A DNA stretch of 64,000 nucleotides. Origin: Mactra quadrangularis. Lineage: Eukaryota; Mollusca; Bivalvia; Venerida; Mactridae. The notes beneath the pieces were generated by a model, which was not told the origin of the DNA, did no database searches, and saw nothing but the letters and a program-made list of their open reading frames with translations. Location: contig CM046303.1 in the NCBI GenBank assembly GCA_025267735.1, positions 28,372,380 through 28,436,379 on the forward strand, given 5' to 3'. This document shows, one piece after another, positions 24,501 through 32,438 of this stretch. The position numbers and the translations under genes are program-made. How positions within the stretch are numbered: the first letter of the stretch is position 1; every line of letters starts with the position of its first letter.

Positions 24501-25233
24501 GGGACGCGCACAGAACAACACTGACTATCCTCCTGAGACAACCACAAGTAATGATAATAAAACCAGTTTACTTATAATTGTGATTATCTTAGCTGTCGTA
24601 GCAACATTAGTTCTTATAGGATGCATCGTGGTATCTGTCTTGTATCGTAAGAATCGTAAAACTATGATAGTTACACCTGACAAAAACAAGAACAAAAATT
24701 TCAAAAATGGTTCCGCTGAACTGTTTGAAAAACCTGTTAAAAGTGAATTCAAAACGGATGTAAATCAGCCAGTTGGCAAAAGACTTGCAGCCATAAATGA
24801 TCGAGTTAAAAACGGAACAGAAATGTCTAATGGTATAGTGAACAAAAGTAAAGATATAGAAGTTGAATCTAACAAAACAGTTTTAGATGAAAATAGAGAC
24901 AACGATGTAGCTAAAGAAAAACGGAAGAAAAGAAAGAAAAGGAAGATTTTAAGAGCACGATTCGATGATGTTGGGTCCACAGAAACCAAAGATACAGAAT
25001 TAGGAGATAAAAATTTGGAGCCAATCATTGAACCCCATTTACTTCCTCCAAGTTTTAAAAAAGCTCCACCTCTTCCAAGCATTGGAAGTAATCCCAAAGT
25101 TGAAGTTGAACGCGATGGTGAAAATGTTACAGAAAGTAAAGTTGAAAAGAAGAAACCCAAATATCCTACATTAACTGATGCATTTAATTCAGAACCTCCT
25201 ACTTGGGACTCTTTTCCTACAACTTTAGTTTGA
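6488..25233 (+). CDS. Cadherin-like transmembrane protein A (11 exons, 597 aa)
   Basis: Spliced gene assembled by hand from exons at 6488-6533, 9835-9894, 10968-11152, 14552-14605, 16177-16257, 17051-17161, 17836-17958, 22499-22645, 23312-23396, 23827-23936 and 24442-25233; the join is 1794 nt with no internal stop. Residues 1-19 form a hydrophobic signal peptide (MILFWTF...). EC1 spans about 20-125, with the linker motif NEFSP at 125-129. EC2 ends in DVDDQNPYF at 238-246, a good match to the cadherin DxNDNxPxF linker. A CxxxC follows at 251-255, then a third, diverged repeat to about 354. Residues 377-401 are the transmembrane helix and 402-597 the tail. Expected role, from family knowledge, is cell-surface adhesion or recognition. 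Gene B downstream shares all intron phases. No exact family is recognised; the calcium motifs are only partly canonical, so calcium dependence is uncertain. Confidence 0.82.
6668..6983 (-). repeat. tRNA-derived SINE, head type C
   Basis: On the minus strand it has an A-box-like TAGCTCAGTTGGTAG and a B-box GGTTCGATTCC, and ends in a 3' hairpin CGCCGT/ACGGCG plus an A-rich tail. The flanking direct repeat is GTTCTGTTT. It lies in gene A intron 1, inverted to the gene. Confidence 0.7.
6996..7285 (-). repeat. tRNA-derived SINE, head type A, copy 1
   Basis: Minus-strand head with GCGCAATTGGTAGCGCGCC and GGTTCAAATCC, a central core with GTCCAGGAAAGC and TGAGTACTGG, and a 3' hairpin AACGCCGT/ACGGCGTT. 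It sits directly beside the type C SINE; GTTCTGT flanks both. Confidence 0.75.
7981..8037. other. Two tandem 20 bp palindromes in gene A intron 1
   Basis: TGCTTCC...GGAAGCA occurs twice (7981-8000 and 8018-8037), with different spacers and centres 37 bp apart. A further half-site, CGGGAAG, lies downstream. Function unknown; it could be a protein-binding pair or a remnant of a foldback element. Confidence 0.4.
8324..8673. repeat. piggyBac-type miniature element, copy 2
   Basis: 350 bp, TTAA at both edges, termini AGGTACTAGTTCAC and GTGAATGAGTACCT; colinear with copy 1 at 2958-3313. It lies in gene A intron 1. Confidence 0.7.
9012..9382. repeat. Mutator-like miniature element M1 (371 bp)
   Basis: Termini CATTCGGAACATCCTCG and CGAGGGTGTTCCGAATG, flanked by the perfect 10 bp duplication TATGGTTAGG. 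Nine to eleven bp duplications are typical of Mutator-like elements. It has a poly-C run near 9307. Related copies are at 19437, 25760, 36432 and 45619. Confidence 0.75.
9835..9894 (+). CDS. Gene A exon 2: signal-peptide end and EC1 start
   Basis: The acceptor is TTATTTCAG and the donor GCAG|GTAAGA; 60 nt, phase 1 in and out. It encodes ...SAEDCSVPMHVFVNETAPA, ending in the alanine-proline-glycine turn typical of a cadherin repeat start. Gene B exon 2 is 66 nt with the same phases. Confidence 0.78.
10350..10576. repeat. Miniature inverted-repeat element, GGCCACAAC family, copy 2
   Basis: Inverted relative to the copy at 1009-1223. Its end GATCAACTTGTTGTGGCCTA is the clean terminus. It lies in gene A intron 2. 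Confidence 0.6.
10968..11152 (+). CDS. Gene A exon 3: EC1 body
   Basis: The acceptor is TTTCTTTCAAG and the donor GAAAAC|GTAAGT; 185 nt, phase 1 to 0. It encodes GTIILTTTVPV and following beta-strand-like sequence with several N-x-S/T sites. Gene B exon 3 is 182 nt, also phase 1 to 0. Confidence 0.8.
11427..14394. repeat. Dispersed repeat R1, copy 2, split by insertion
   Basis: The left part (11427-11552) and right part (14281-14394) join into a sequence colinear with 5208-5443. The split is exactly at the target duplication GTCTAGA of the element at 11553-14280. Confidence 0.65.
11553..14280. mobile_element. Non-autonomous DNA transposon, hAT-like (2.7 kb)
   Basis: Termini TAGGGGGGGTGTTAATTT and AAATTAACAACCCCCCCTA, flanked by GTCTAGA on both sides. 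Both arms contain subterminal blocks of about 150 bp in inverted orientation with motifs such as AAAATGGCCGCCAAAAT. The central 1.2 kb shows no transposase; the longest frames are about 60-75 codons with no recognisable motif. The TAGGG tip suggests hAT, but the duplication reads as 7 rather than 8 bp. It expands gene A intron 3. Confidence 0.65.
14552..14605 (+). CDS. Gene A exon 4: EC1, short exon
   Basis: 54 nt, phase 0 to 0, between TTTTATTTTCAG and AAG|GTAATA. It encodes FKVDISTIKLEINCQGSK. The counterpart in gene B is 57 nt and also carries one cysteine in this position. Confidence 0.75.
15163..15247 (-). repeat. tRNA-like SINE head
   Basis: On the minus strand it reads AGTAGTCCAGTAGCAGG and later GGGTTCGAATCCC, an A/B box pair. 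It is too diverged for a functional tRNA and no cloverleaf was verified. In gene A intron 4. Confidence 0.4.
15575..16154. repeat. Foldback miniature element, copy 3 (580 bp)
   Basis: Complete copy with tips TATACTTAACGAAACTTC and GTTTTGTTAAGTATA. It ends 22 nt before gene A exon 5, so the branch-point region of that intron probably lies within the element. It carries a minus-strand frame beginning MHINTLMIFTKTGNVQFLHD. Confidence 0.75.
16177..16257 (+). CDS. Gene A exon 5: EC1-EC2 linker
   Basis: 81 nt, phase 0 to 0. It contains the inter-repeat linker NEFSPVF followed by Y-x-I-x-VPE, the classic start of a cadherin repeat. The gene B counterpart is also 81 nt, with DEFSPTF and IPE. A foldback element ends 22 nt before this exon. 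Confidence 0.85.
16622..16987. repeat. Miniature element AGGGACTTTAGTCAG family, copy 1
   Basis: Inverted ends TTAGTCAGTTATCCTTCC and GGAAATAACTGACTTAAGTC. Colinear with the copy at 46924-47279. In gene A intron 5. Confidence 0.6.
17051..17161 (+). CDS. Gene A exon 6: EC2 first half
   Basis: 111 nt, phase 0 to 0. It opens with STPVGDVVFEV, the P-x-G-x-x-V strand that follows the repeat-start glutamate in cadherins. The donor is GTC|GTAAGT. Confidence 0.8.
17836..17958 (+). CDS. Gene A exon 7: EC2 second half
   Basis: 123 nt, phase 0 to 0, the same length as gene B exon 7. It contains GYLRVKKTLDFDNA, which aligns with the cadherin G-x-I/L...LDYE strand, and ends LNVSVE. Confidence 0.82.
18071..18355 (-). 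repeat. tRNA-derived SINE, head type A, copy 2
   Basis: Same organisation as 6996-7285, flanked by the perfect 12 bp duplication AGGTGGAATATA, which supports insertion by LINE-type retrotransposition. In gene A intron 7. Confidence 0.8.
19437..19725. repeat. Mutator-like miniature element M2 (289 bp)
   Basis: Termini CATTCGGAACAACCTCGG and CCGAGGTAGTTCCGATG. No convincing target duplication is visible, so it is probably older. It lies inside the long-inverted-repeat element. Confidence 0.55.
19859..20317. repeat. hAT miniature element, copy 1 (459 bp)
   Basis: Termini TAGGGGTGTAACGGT and TTGTTACACCCCTA with a perfect 8 bp duplication GACCCGGG, the hAT signature. Subterminal ACCGGTT and ATTGCAATAC repeats. 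The second copy is at 31479-31948. Confidence 0.85.
21139..21222 (+). repeat. tRNA-like segment followed by AT-rich tract
   Basis: GTGCAGTCGGCTAAGG and CTGGTTCGAAACC are spaced as A and B boxes with a long variable region, like tRNA-Leu or tRNA-Ser. An AT-only tail follows. Probably a SINE remnant; not verified as a tRNA. Confidence 0.35.
22499..22645 (+). CDS. Gene A exon 8: EC2 end, DVDDQNP linker, CxxxC
   Basis: 147 nt, phase 0 to 0. It contains DIQDVDDQNPYF, the strongest cadherin linker in this protein, then PGCTQPC. The cysteine pair is conserved in gene B exon 8 (PNCPPPC). The preceding intron is 4.5 kb because of a long-inverted-repeat element. Confidence 0.85.
23312..23396 (+). CDS. 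Gene A exon 9: third repeat, first part
   Basis: 85 nt, phase 0 to 1, between TATTTTCAG and GCAG|GTAATA. It encodes GVLQVKPVPLEG... and ends YSISAG. The gene B exon is 88 nt with the same phases. Confidence 0.78.
23485..23572 (+). repeat. Degraded tRNA-like segment in gene A intron 9
   Basis: TTGGTCGAGTGGTTATGAC and TTGGTTCAAG resemble A and B boxes of a serine or leucine tRNA. The acceptor stem does not pair clearly. Confidence 0.3.
23827..23936 (+). CDS. Gene A exon 10: third repeat, middle
   Basis: 110 nt, phase 1 to 0, exactly the length of gene B exon 10. Both share a GN-x-x-NMF-x-ID start and an FRLIV end, the best-conserved block between the two proteins. Confidence 0.82.
24442..25233 (+). 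CDS. Gene A exon 11: membrane-proximal strand, TM helix, tail
   Basis: 792 nt including the TGA stop. It begins VRKNVTQDLSSQAILIVRVK, then an N/T/P-rich stalk, a 25-residue hydrophobic helix with an IVVSVLYRK inner boundary, and a lysine-rich tail. The tail carries KRKKRKKRK at 494-502, a proline-rich APPLPS segment and a C-terminal TTLV. The open frame also runs back into the intron as far as 24400, which is not evidence of an earlier start. Confidence 0.85.
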   Translation, partial: VRKNVTQDLSSQAILIVRVKGRAQNNTDYPPETTTSNDNKTSLLIIVIILAVVATLVLIGCIVVSVLYRKNRKTMIVTPDKNKNKNFKNGSAELFEKPVKSEFKTDVNQPVGKRLAAINDRVKNGTEMSNGIVNKSKDIEVESNKTVLDENRDNDVAKEKRKKRKKRKILRARFDDVGSTETKDTELGDKNLEPIIEPHLLPPSFKKAPPLPSIGSNPKVEVERDGENVTESKVEKKKPKYPTLTDAFNSEPPTWDSFPTTLV

Positions 25234-25759
25234 AAATGTCGTTTTAACAAAACAAAAAAGGAGAAATTAAGCAATCAAATTAATGCGTTAAATGTGATTC
25301 AATTAGGCAATATCTGTTGCATGTACATATTATGTGCGTTCTCGTACCTAAATGTTATCAAAATTCTCGATCTAAATTAGAATGATTGATAGAGATAGAG
25401 AATGATATATGTGATGATTGTTAATGACAGAGCAATGACAATGGACATAGTGTCCATGAAGTATAGGAATTAGCTGAGTGTGCCCAAGATTAGTTTTGAT
25501 GTTTATTAAATATTGTGTATATAATTAATTACAAATGTCAACTAAAACCACATTGAACGAAATAGTAAAGAGAAGGACAGAATAGAACAGTCACTGTAGT
25601 AGCGTTAGTAGTGAAATACTATTAATAGAGTTTAGACATGTAGATGAGAAATTAGAAAAGTTTTAAATTTTGTCAAAGAGTCTAGACATAACATTTTTTA
25701 TGTTGAACGATAAAATAGCCTTGCATGTTGATTATTCCGACTAGATAATAGTTTGTCTT

Positions 25760-25830
25760 CATTCGGAACACCCTCGACCTTTCATGAATGAATAATTATT
25801 CGTAGCGAATGGCCGAGGATGTTCCGAATG
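25760..25830. repeat. Mutator-like micro-element M3 (71 bp)
   Basis: Almost only the two termini: CATTCGGAACACCCTCG ... GTTCCGAATG, flanked by the perfect 10 bp duplication AGTTTGTCTT. It lies about 530 bp after the gene A stop, possibly in the 3'UTR. Confidence 0.75.
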
Positions 25831-25934
25831 AGTTTGTCTTGTGTATATATATAATAACTTATTAAAGATGATACTTTGATACAATACAATGTATTCGTCT
25901 CTTGTTCACTATCAACAGTGCAAGTTCATTGTAC

Positions 25935-26035
25935 ATGTATTTGTTTGTTTTGACGCCGTAGACATTGTATAGGTCATATAACGATCAGTCAACCTACTCA
26001 CTGTTCCTGGAAAGACTAAATCTCTTGATTTAGTG
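25935..26035 (-). repeat. SINE fragment, type C 3' part
   Basis: GACGCCGTAGACATTGTATAGG and GTTCCTGGAAAG match the 3' half of the SINE at 6668-6983. The head is missing. Confidence 0.5.
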
Positions 26036-26139
26036 CAAGTACATTGTATACATATAGGATGGCAAGTTATAGAGACAGCTCATAGATATACTGCTCAATG
26101 TAGTATTACATGTGTTAAAGGGTATGGTCAGGTAGTACT

Positions 26140-26345
26140 TCAACGCATTGTGTCAACACAATTTGTGGTCATTTTAAAGCGGCGAGCTAACCTAACTTTG
26201 CTTTCCTGGACCCTTTTCTTTAACCAGTACTCGCCTTACTACCAAATTCTTAATCTTATTAATGGATGAAAATCGACATTATCGGCGAATTTTCATGAAA
26301 GAATATACGTGTAACCAGCTCGGGTGGGTTTCTAACCAGCGACCA
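26140..26345 (-). repeat. Degraded SINE, type A
   Basis: GTGTCAACACAATTTG, TTTCCTGGACCCTT and ACCAGTACTCGCC match the type A core. The B box and hairpin are eroded. Confidence 0.5.
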
Positions 26346-26680
26346 CTGTGGGACATTTTGTTTGAAATCCTGCACAAAGCCTACTGTTCAACAGACAAAG
26401 TAGTTCACCTTGAGAAAACTGTAAGCACCTATGAGAAATAATTAACAAGCATTTGTTGTTAGAGACCTGTTTATTCATTTACTTCATTGGTTTTGATGAT
26501 CTCATGCAGAAATCACGCTCCTCCTTTCTTCACGCTCATGCGTACTTCGCACCTTTAAATATCTGAATTTAGCTGTTAAACAGTTACTAGGCACATACTT
26601 CCGTCAATGACTGACAACTATCCTACATGATGAAGAACACAGGGATATGTTATGTGATCTTCTTTGATTTTCAAACATAC

Positions 26681-27023
26681 TGTATGTTAAAGCTACAGTC
26701 TCATAAACTTAAAAATAGCCGTGAGGGCACCGTACGGGCACCGTGCGATCAAGCTCCGCATGGACCCGTACGAACTCTTGCGTACCCGTACGGCCTGTCC
26801 GTGAGATGAGCCCAGGATACATGTATCAGTTACAGAGTCAAATCGTGAACAAAATCGTGGCCGAGTATGGATTAAACATGCATATCTTCCAGCTACGGCT
26901 CCTTACGGGTGTGTTGTTTTGTACCATGTGCGAACCGTCACCTTATACGCAATGCTCCCCACGGCCTACGACTGTCTGCACGTACGGGTCCGCAACAAGC
27001 CACGATTTTATGGGACTGAGGCA
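26681..27023. repeat. GC-rich inserted element with GTACG palindromes
   Basis: Inserted in a copy of the 5030-5190 repeat, flanked by ATAC. The ends CAGTCTCATAAA and TTTATGGGACTG are roughly inverted. The inside is unusually GC-rich, with several CCGTACGG-like palindromes. No gene is supported; two overlapping plus frames are by-products. Confidence 0.45.
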
Positions 27024-27271
27024 ATACATATATAGAAGGGATACAACCGCGTTTAGTAAACCACTTCAAGCAGATATTTATTATGTGACGCACAAAAAAT
27101 ACTGATATCCTTATGGCACTTTAACCGCACCATTAAATAGATTAAATATAACTCTTCAATCTACGAATGTTAATATTTTCAAAGCGCAGACCATAACTAA
27201 GATTTATTTATAAAAAGTATAAAAACACAGTCCAAAATATTCAACTCACTTTACGTAATATGACCTAGTTT

Positions 27272-27551
27272 CAGGGGCGGATCCAGGATTTTTTTCTAGG
27301 GGGGGGTCCGATTTTTTCTAGGGGGGTCCGAACCTAAAACCACGACCGCATTATACACATTTTGCAGAAAAAAAATGCAACATATTGATAATAAAAACTA
27401 CATAACCATTAAATCTATGTTAAGCACCAAGAAAAATTGCTTCATACTACTTTAAATTGACTTACAAGCAAGAAATACACTAATGGACATGTACATTTTC
27501 GAAATTCTAGGGGGTCCGGACCCCCCTAAACCCCCGCTGGATCCGCCCATG
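27272..27551. repeat. GGGGCGGATCCAGG miniature element (280 bp)
   Basis: Ends CAGGGGCGGATCCAGG and CTGGATCCGCCCATG are inverted. This terminus is one I recall from many animal genomes as a hAT-type element. AGTTT occurs on both sides, shorter than the expected 8 bp. Confidence 0.6.
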
Positions 27552-28383
27552 AGTTTAATGAAAATTTACTTGTGGCTTACAGTTACATAAACGCCAGTCA
27601 TAAAATATTTAAAAGATAAATTTTCTACTTTAACCTGAGACACGTTCGTTAAATTTAGCAATCAAATATCCAATGTTTAAATAGAATAACCTTGGCGGTG
27701 TATTCATTTACTTATAAAGATTACGAAAACACAACTGATTGTTTTTTAATTTCCAAAACTTGACGAACACGGAGAAACACTTTTTTCAGTTCTTGTGGCC
27801 TATTTTTCCTATTTTTAACAAATATCAGGTGTTTCTCCTACATTGCCTTATGAAATTTTGCATTTGTCCAATAGAATGAAGTTTTATAAATAGACGTGAG
27901 TATCCCGAATATCAGATTCGACAGATCTCTACGCCGAAAAATTGATGCAAGGGTATCAAAGAGCGCAGAAAAGTTCAGAACTTGAATGGACTGCTAATGC
28001 CTGTGGTTCTCTATTAGTGTAAGGTTAAAACAAATGAAACTAGTGTCCTTGACCAATGAATAACCAAAGTTCTCGCGGGTAAAAGTAATATACACTTGAA
28101 TTCAAGTAAAGATTGATGCAAAGCACCAAATAACACGGGATAGTATTTACATTATGTGTGCATACATCAAAAGAGAAAACATTTGTATATGCGGCAAAAA
28201 GCCCCCAAAATTCTATTGTTATGTGACATATGATCAGGTATAATACAGAACATGTAAAACGTTCCACGATTTAGTGGCAAAGTTTATAAATCTATATACA
28301 TGTATTTACTTATTCTAGATATATCATTTCTTTTTATACACTTTAAATGTTTACATATTGAGCGCTAATTAAAGCAATATAAT

Positions 28384-28478
28384 AATAATAATGTCTTTAT
28401 CAGTCCGAACCGATAGTCGAACCCACGACCTCATTGTACGTAAGCGTACATTCTACCACCTCGCCATAAAAGATAGCG
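28384..28478 (-). repeat. tRNA-derived SINE fragment with ATT tail
   Basis: The minus strand has GGCGAGGTGGTAGAATG and GTGGGTTCGACTATC and ends in ATTATTATT, a SINE-like 3' microsatellite. Confidence 0.45.
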
Positions 28479-28603
28479 TGAAGACAAAAGAGTACAAGTG
28501 TCGTATCATACCTCTGCTACACATGTGGCGCTTGTGATCTTGACATTTTTGAGTTCAAAATAAACAAGAAATATCTTTAAAAAAGATATTCGGCGCTCTG
28601 CTG

Positions 28604-29255
28604 GGTTCATTTTCAATGGTTTGAAGTATAAATGTTGGTCATGCACGGCTTACATGTATTAACTATTGGTCAAATGTAGTTTGTCCGAAATTGCAATTCA
28701 GCCTCAATTGACAATTTTTGTCCGAATATATTGCCACTTCGCTGATTTGTCAATTTGGAAAATCTGTCCGATTCTAAAATTAAAAACATCTTTAATAACA
28801 ATGCCATGGATTTTCGATTAAATCACTTCTTTCCAGAATGACCAAACGATTTATGTTACTTTTCTGGCGAACATAAAACAATTTGATAGAAATGCTCAAT
28901 GGCGGCCTACATTATACATATGACAAAATGAATACCCATTCCGAGCGTGCGCTGAGTCATATTCGCAGTTAAGTTATACCGCAAGGGTCGTACCACGACG
29001 AATGTGTGATCAATTAGAATAGTGAGTTACTCATCATACACATACTAAATAGTCAGCAGCTATTGTACGTGCTACGCACTAGTTTATCACAAATAGCCAA
29101 TGGTGTCATGTGTTTTATCCATTTCTTTATACCGTAAAGGATTTTCATTGGACAAACAGCTATGGTAGGGCAAGTTGTATTGGTTGAAATATAGGTCAAA
29201 AGTTGGCTTAGACAGTTGCGCCGAAAAAAAGCACTTGCACTTAAGAGCAATTCAT
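28604..29255. repeat. Unclassified element R2, copy 1
   Basis: Reverse-complement partner of 33560-34025. Both copies keep a 65-codon frame with VCPMKILYGIKKWIK or its variant. Both are diverged and no termini were defined. Confidence 0.5.
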
Positions 29256-30077
29256 TTTTTAATAAAACGTACGTGTATGTACATTACATGTATGCCTTAG
29301 CTACAATTATGTAAATGTTTTTGTTACAAATAGTTGTTCGTTTACCGGGTTCAAATGCTAGTCTACGTCAAGTTATGTTTACAACAGTCGATTTATTTAC
29401 ACAAATTTTATTTAAAATGCATGTAACAATTCAAATACTAATTAATCGTTCAAAACATTTGATTCCATTGAAAGTAAAGATAAGCAATAAAACAGCCCAG
29501 AGTGTTATATGAAAAGGCTTATCAGCAGGTTAGTGAAAACTTTATCTGTTCTATTAGACTATCGACGTTAGTTAAGTTTGCGACATTTTACATCTACATT
29601 ATATATTAAAGCGATTGCATAGTTAAGGTGTTATAAGACTTGAAGGACTAATATTGTTTTTTGTTATAATTTTATATGATCATTGAGATAATGTGTGATT
29701 TTGTGGAAATTTGCTTGTTTCATAAATTCAAAACGCCTTTGTTGTAAATAAACGTAAGTAGGTGAGTACTTTATACACAATGTTTATTTAACGATCATTC
29801 TTCTATAATTGTTAACATTTTGAAAAGTAAATTGTCGATAAAAATGTACCAACTGTAAAGTTTGTAAACTTTTAAATTTTAGCAAAGTTTAAACTTTTGT
29901 GGTATTGAAACAAAAATATAACGCAGACCATTCTTTGAATGAGAAAGATATAATAGTTAAACACTATATACCAACTTCTATGTTTGTGACGGAAAATAGT
30001 CGATGTGGAGCACAGGAGTTTTGTAAGAGCCTTCTACAATAAATATAGCCGTCACTGTAAATGTATTTGATGTAAAT

Positions 30078-30366
30078 TTATTTATTTATTGGAGTTAACG
30101 CCGTGTCAACACAATTTTAGGTCATTTTACGGCGTCCAGCGCACCTAACCTAGCTTTCCTGGACCATTGTCTATAACCAATACTCACCTACCCTTCCACA
30201 AGGCCGGAAACTTCTCCACATTATCTAATCAATGGAGGAAAATCGACATTATTGTCAAATTTTCATGGAAGGGTATAACCTTTCCGGGTGGGATTCGAAC
30301 CCGCACCCCCTCGGGCACGAGTATCCAAATCCCGGCGCGCTACCAACTGCGCTATCGACCCGGGTT
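30078..30366 (-). repeat. tRNA-derived SINE, head type A, copy 3
   Basis: Flanked by the perfect 14 bp duplication TATTTGATGTAAAT. Full head (GCGCAGTTGGTAGCGCGCC, GGGTTCGAATCCC), core and 3' hairpin ACGCCGT/ACGGCGT with an AT-rich tail. Confidence 0.82.
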
Positions 30367-31478
30367 TATTTGATGTAAATGTACTTTGTTTTACACGATA
30401 TTTGATTCTTTGTATTATTAGTAAATGGTTCAACAATTAAGAACAACACATTTATATAGAAATTTAACTATACAAAAAATAGTTACGGTAACATAGGACT
30501 GTTTTGGAGACAACATTAAAATGTAAAAATTCCTGATCCATATATGTAGGTAGAATATCTTTAAAATCATGCAATGCATGGTACATCTATTTCAAATAAA
30601 TACATAATCTAAGCAATAACAAACCTTAGATTACTTATTTTGTCAAATGAAATATTAAATATTGCACAGCAGGCACGGCATTCTTCTAGTTATTGAAGTT
30701 TTGGCTTGACGAAATCTTGCCAAAGGGCGTACATTTTCAATGTTTCTTTTATACCAGTTCAGGAACAGCACTCTAAGTTAACATTTTAAAGTTATTATAT
30801 CAAACAGTATTGTCATCCGTTGTGAGTATAATCGAATATAACCTGGAGACACGTTCTTTTTAAAATAGTATCCATTTTCGGAGAATGGCCGTTCACTGAA
30901 ATGGTTAGATGCAATTGCAAGGCATTGTCTCGTTCTGAAACTATCGCAGGAAGTTACGTTTGACTTAAGTCCGAAGGCAAATGTTTCATTATATGTGTAT
31001 GAAAAATGTATACTTGTAAAAATATTTATACGTGTTATATATCTATTTATTCGTAAAAAGTGTCTGAAAAATAAATTTACAGACATCTCTTCCTGAACAC
31101 AAATGTATCTATATTCGTAATGGAAACACTCGATAAGATCTTCTCATATTAGCCTTTGACATTATTATTACGCCCCAGTTCATTACTAAAATGTAAATCG
31201 ATATGCTTTTGCCTGTTATTGTGAGTTAGGTATCAAATTTCATGCTGTGACGTCATATTAAATTGTATGTATGTATTTATGTAGATAATGAGAGATGTCC
31301 TGTAGAGTTACTATATCTGGTTCTTCTCAGTATTGTGCAGAATCCCCTATGGGACATCTTCGCACAGGTATTTACACAGGTCAATGCCAGGAGCACAAAA
31401 GTATAAGTTTAAAAATACTAATAGAAACAGTTCAGCTCAGATATAAAAACATGATAGAAGCAGACTCTCTCATTTATG

Positions 31479-31948
31479 TAGGGGTGTAACGGTTAACCGA
31501 TATATCGGTTAATATTGCAATACGATTTCTTACGGTTTTTAACCGGTTCAATTTTCTTTGAACCGGTTTTTAATGGATGTGAGTCGTACTTGGTTTTTAT
31601 CATTATCGGAGTTTAATATGGATTGAATAATTTGATTTCTTGTAAAATCTTACAGTGTTTAAATAGTTTAAAATTCAGTCAATTAAGAGAAAAACAAGTC
31701 TGTAGCAAAACATGCATTTTTCTGACATATAAATCATTTTACACTAGTAATTCAAACATTTGAATTAGAGATCATTTGAAAATACACGAATGCGTTTTAT
31801 GGTGATCCAATTTAGAGCGGTGCTCATGAAATATGTCATGCCTTGCATTTCTACCCCAAAACCGGTACGTATTGCAATATATTGCAATACGGGTTTTACA
31901 TATTGCAATACATTACAATACGGTTTTTACCGTATTGTTACACCCTTA
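31479..31948. repeat. hAT miniature element, copy 2 (470 bp)
   Basis: Termini TAGGGGTGTAACGGT and TTGTTACACCCTTA; flanks CATTTATG and CATCTACG match at 6 of 8 positions, so this insertion is older than copy 1. It lies about 440 bp upstream of gene B. Confidence 0.75.
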
Positions 31949-32374
31949 CATCTACGGTGTGCTGTGTAATAATGCCTTGAAAACGTCAATGGCGCTAGAG
32001 TCAACGTCTTGTTGTTTGAGATTCTTCTATATTACTATACTGTTTACTGGAAAGAAGGAGTTTCTGTAGGAGTCTACGCTACAGAATAGTTGGTGAAATC
32101 TGCTACAGTGTCCTCTTGTTGATGATGTTACTGGTTGGAATATTGAATTGTCCATTGGGATATCCACATGGTGATGGATGATGCGGCACATCATTATTAA
32201 TTTAGTGTTGCTGCGACGCTCTTGTAATGTCTGTCAGCCTAATAAATGTTATGTGCTATAAAAGGAAGATTAAATATTTATAGTTGTAATTGTTATAGTT
32301 TAGACATTACAGTCAGACCATTCAGTTTTTCTTTATATTGAATAAACCAATGTCCTTATACTTGTTCTATTCAC

Positions 32375-32389
32375 AGGTTAAATGTAAAA
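32375..32389 (+). promoter_or_regulatory. Possible 5'UTR splice acceptor of gene B
   Basis: TTCTATTCACAG followed by 13 nt and then the gene B ATG. It suggests an upstream noncoding exon joined just before the start codon. No matching donor or promoter was located. Confidence 0.3.
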
Positions 32390-32438
32390 ATGATTCTCTT
32401 CACAACATCATTAGTTACTCTGATATATTTCCACTCAG
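32390..32438 (+). CDS. Gene B exon 1: signal peptide
   Basis: 49 nt ending CACTCAG|GTAAGT, phase 1. The hydrophobic stretch starts MILF as in gene A. Confidence 0.75.

Larger units (their letters stand above)
25234..32389. other. Intergenic region between genes A and B
   Basis: Contains the 3' flank of gene A and the elements listed separately. No coding exon is supported. No AATAAA was seen close after the gene A stop; ATTAAA near 25862 is a possible polyadenylation signal. 27552-28380, 29256-30063 and 30381-31470 hold nothing I can name. Confidence 0.5.

Noticed and set aside
24525..25274. Minus-strand frames of 75 and 169 codons opposite gene A exon 11
   Set aside because: They are complements of a lysine-rich coding exon; low complexity and no splice or start support.
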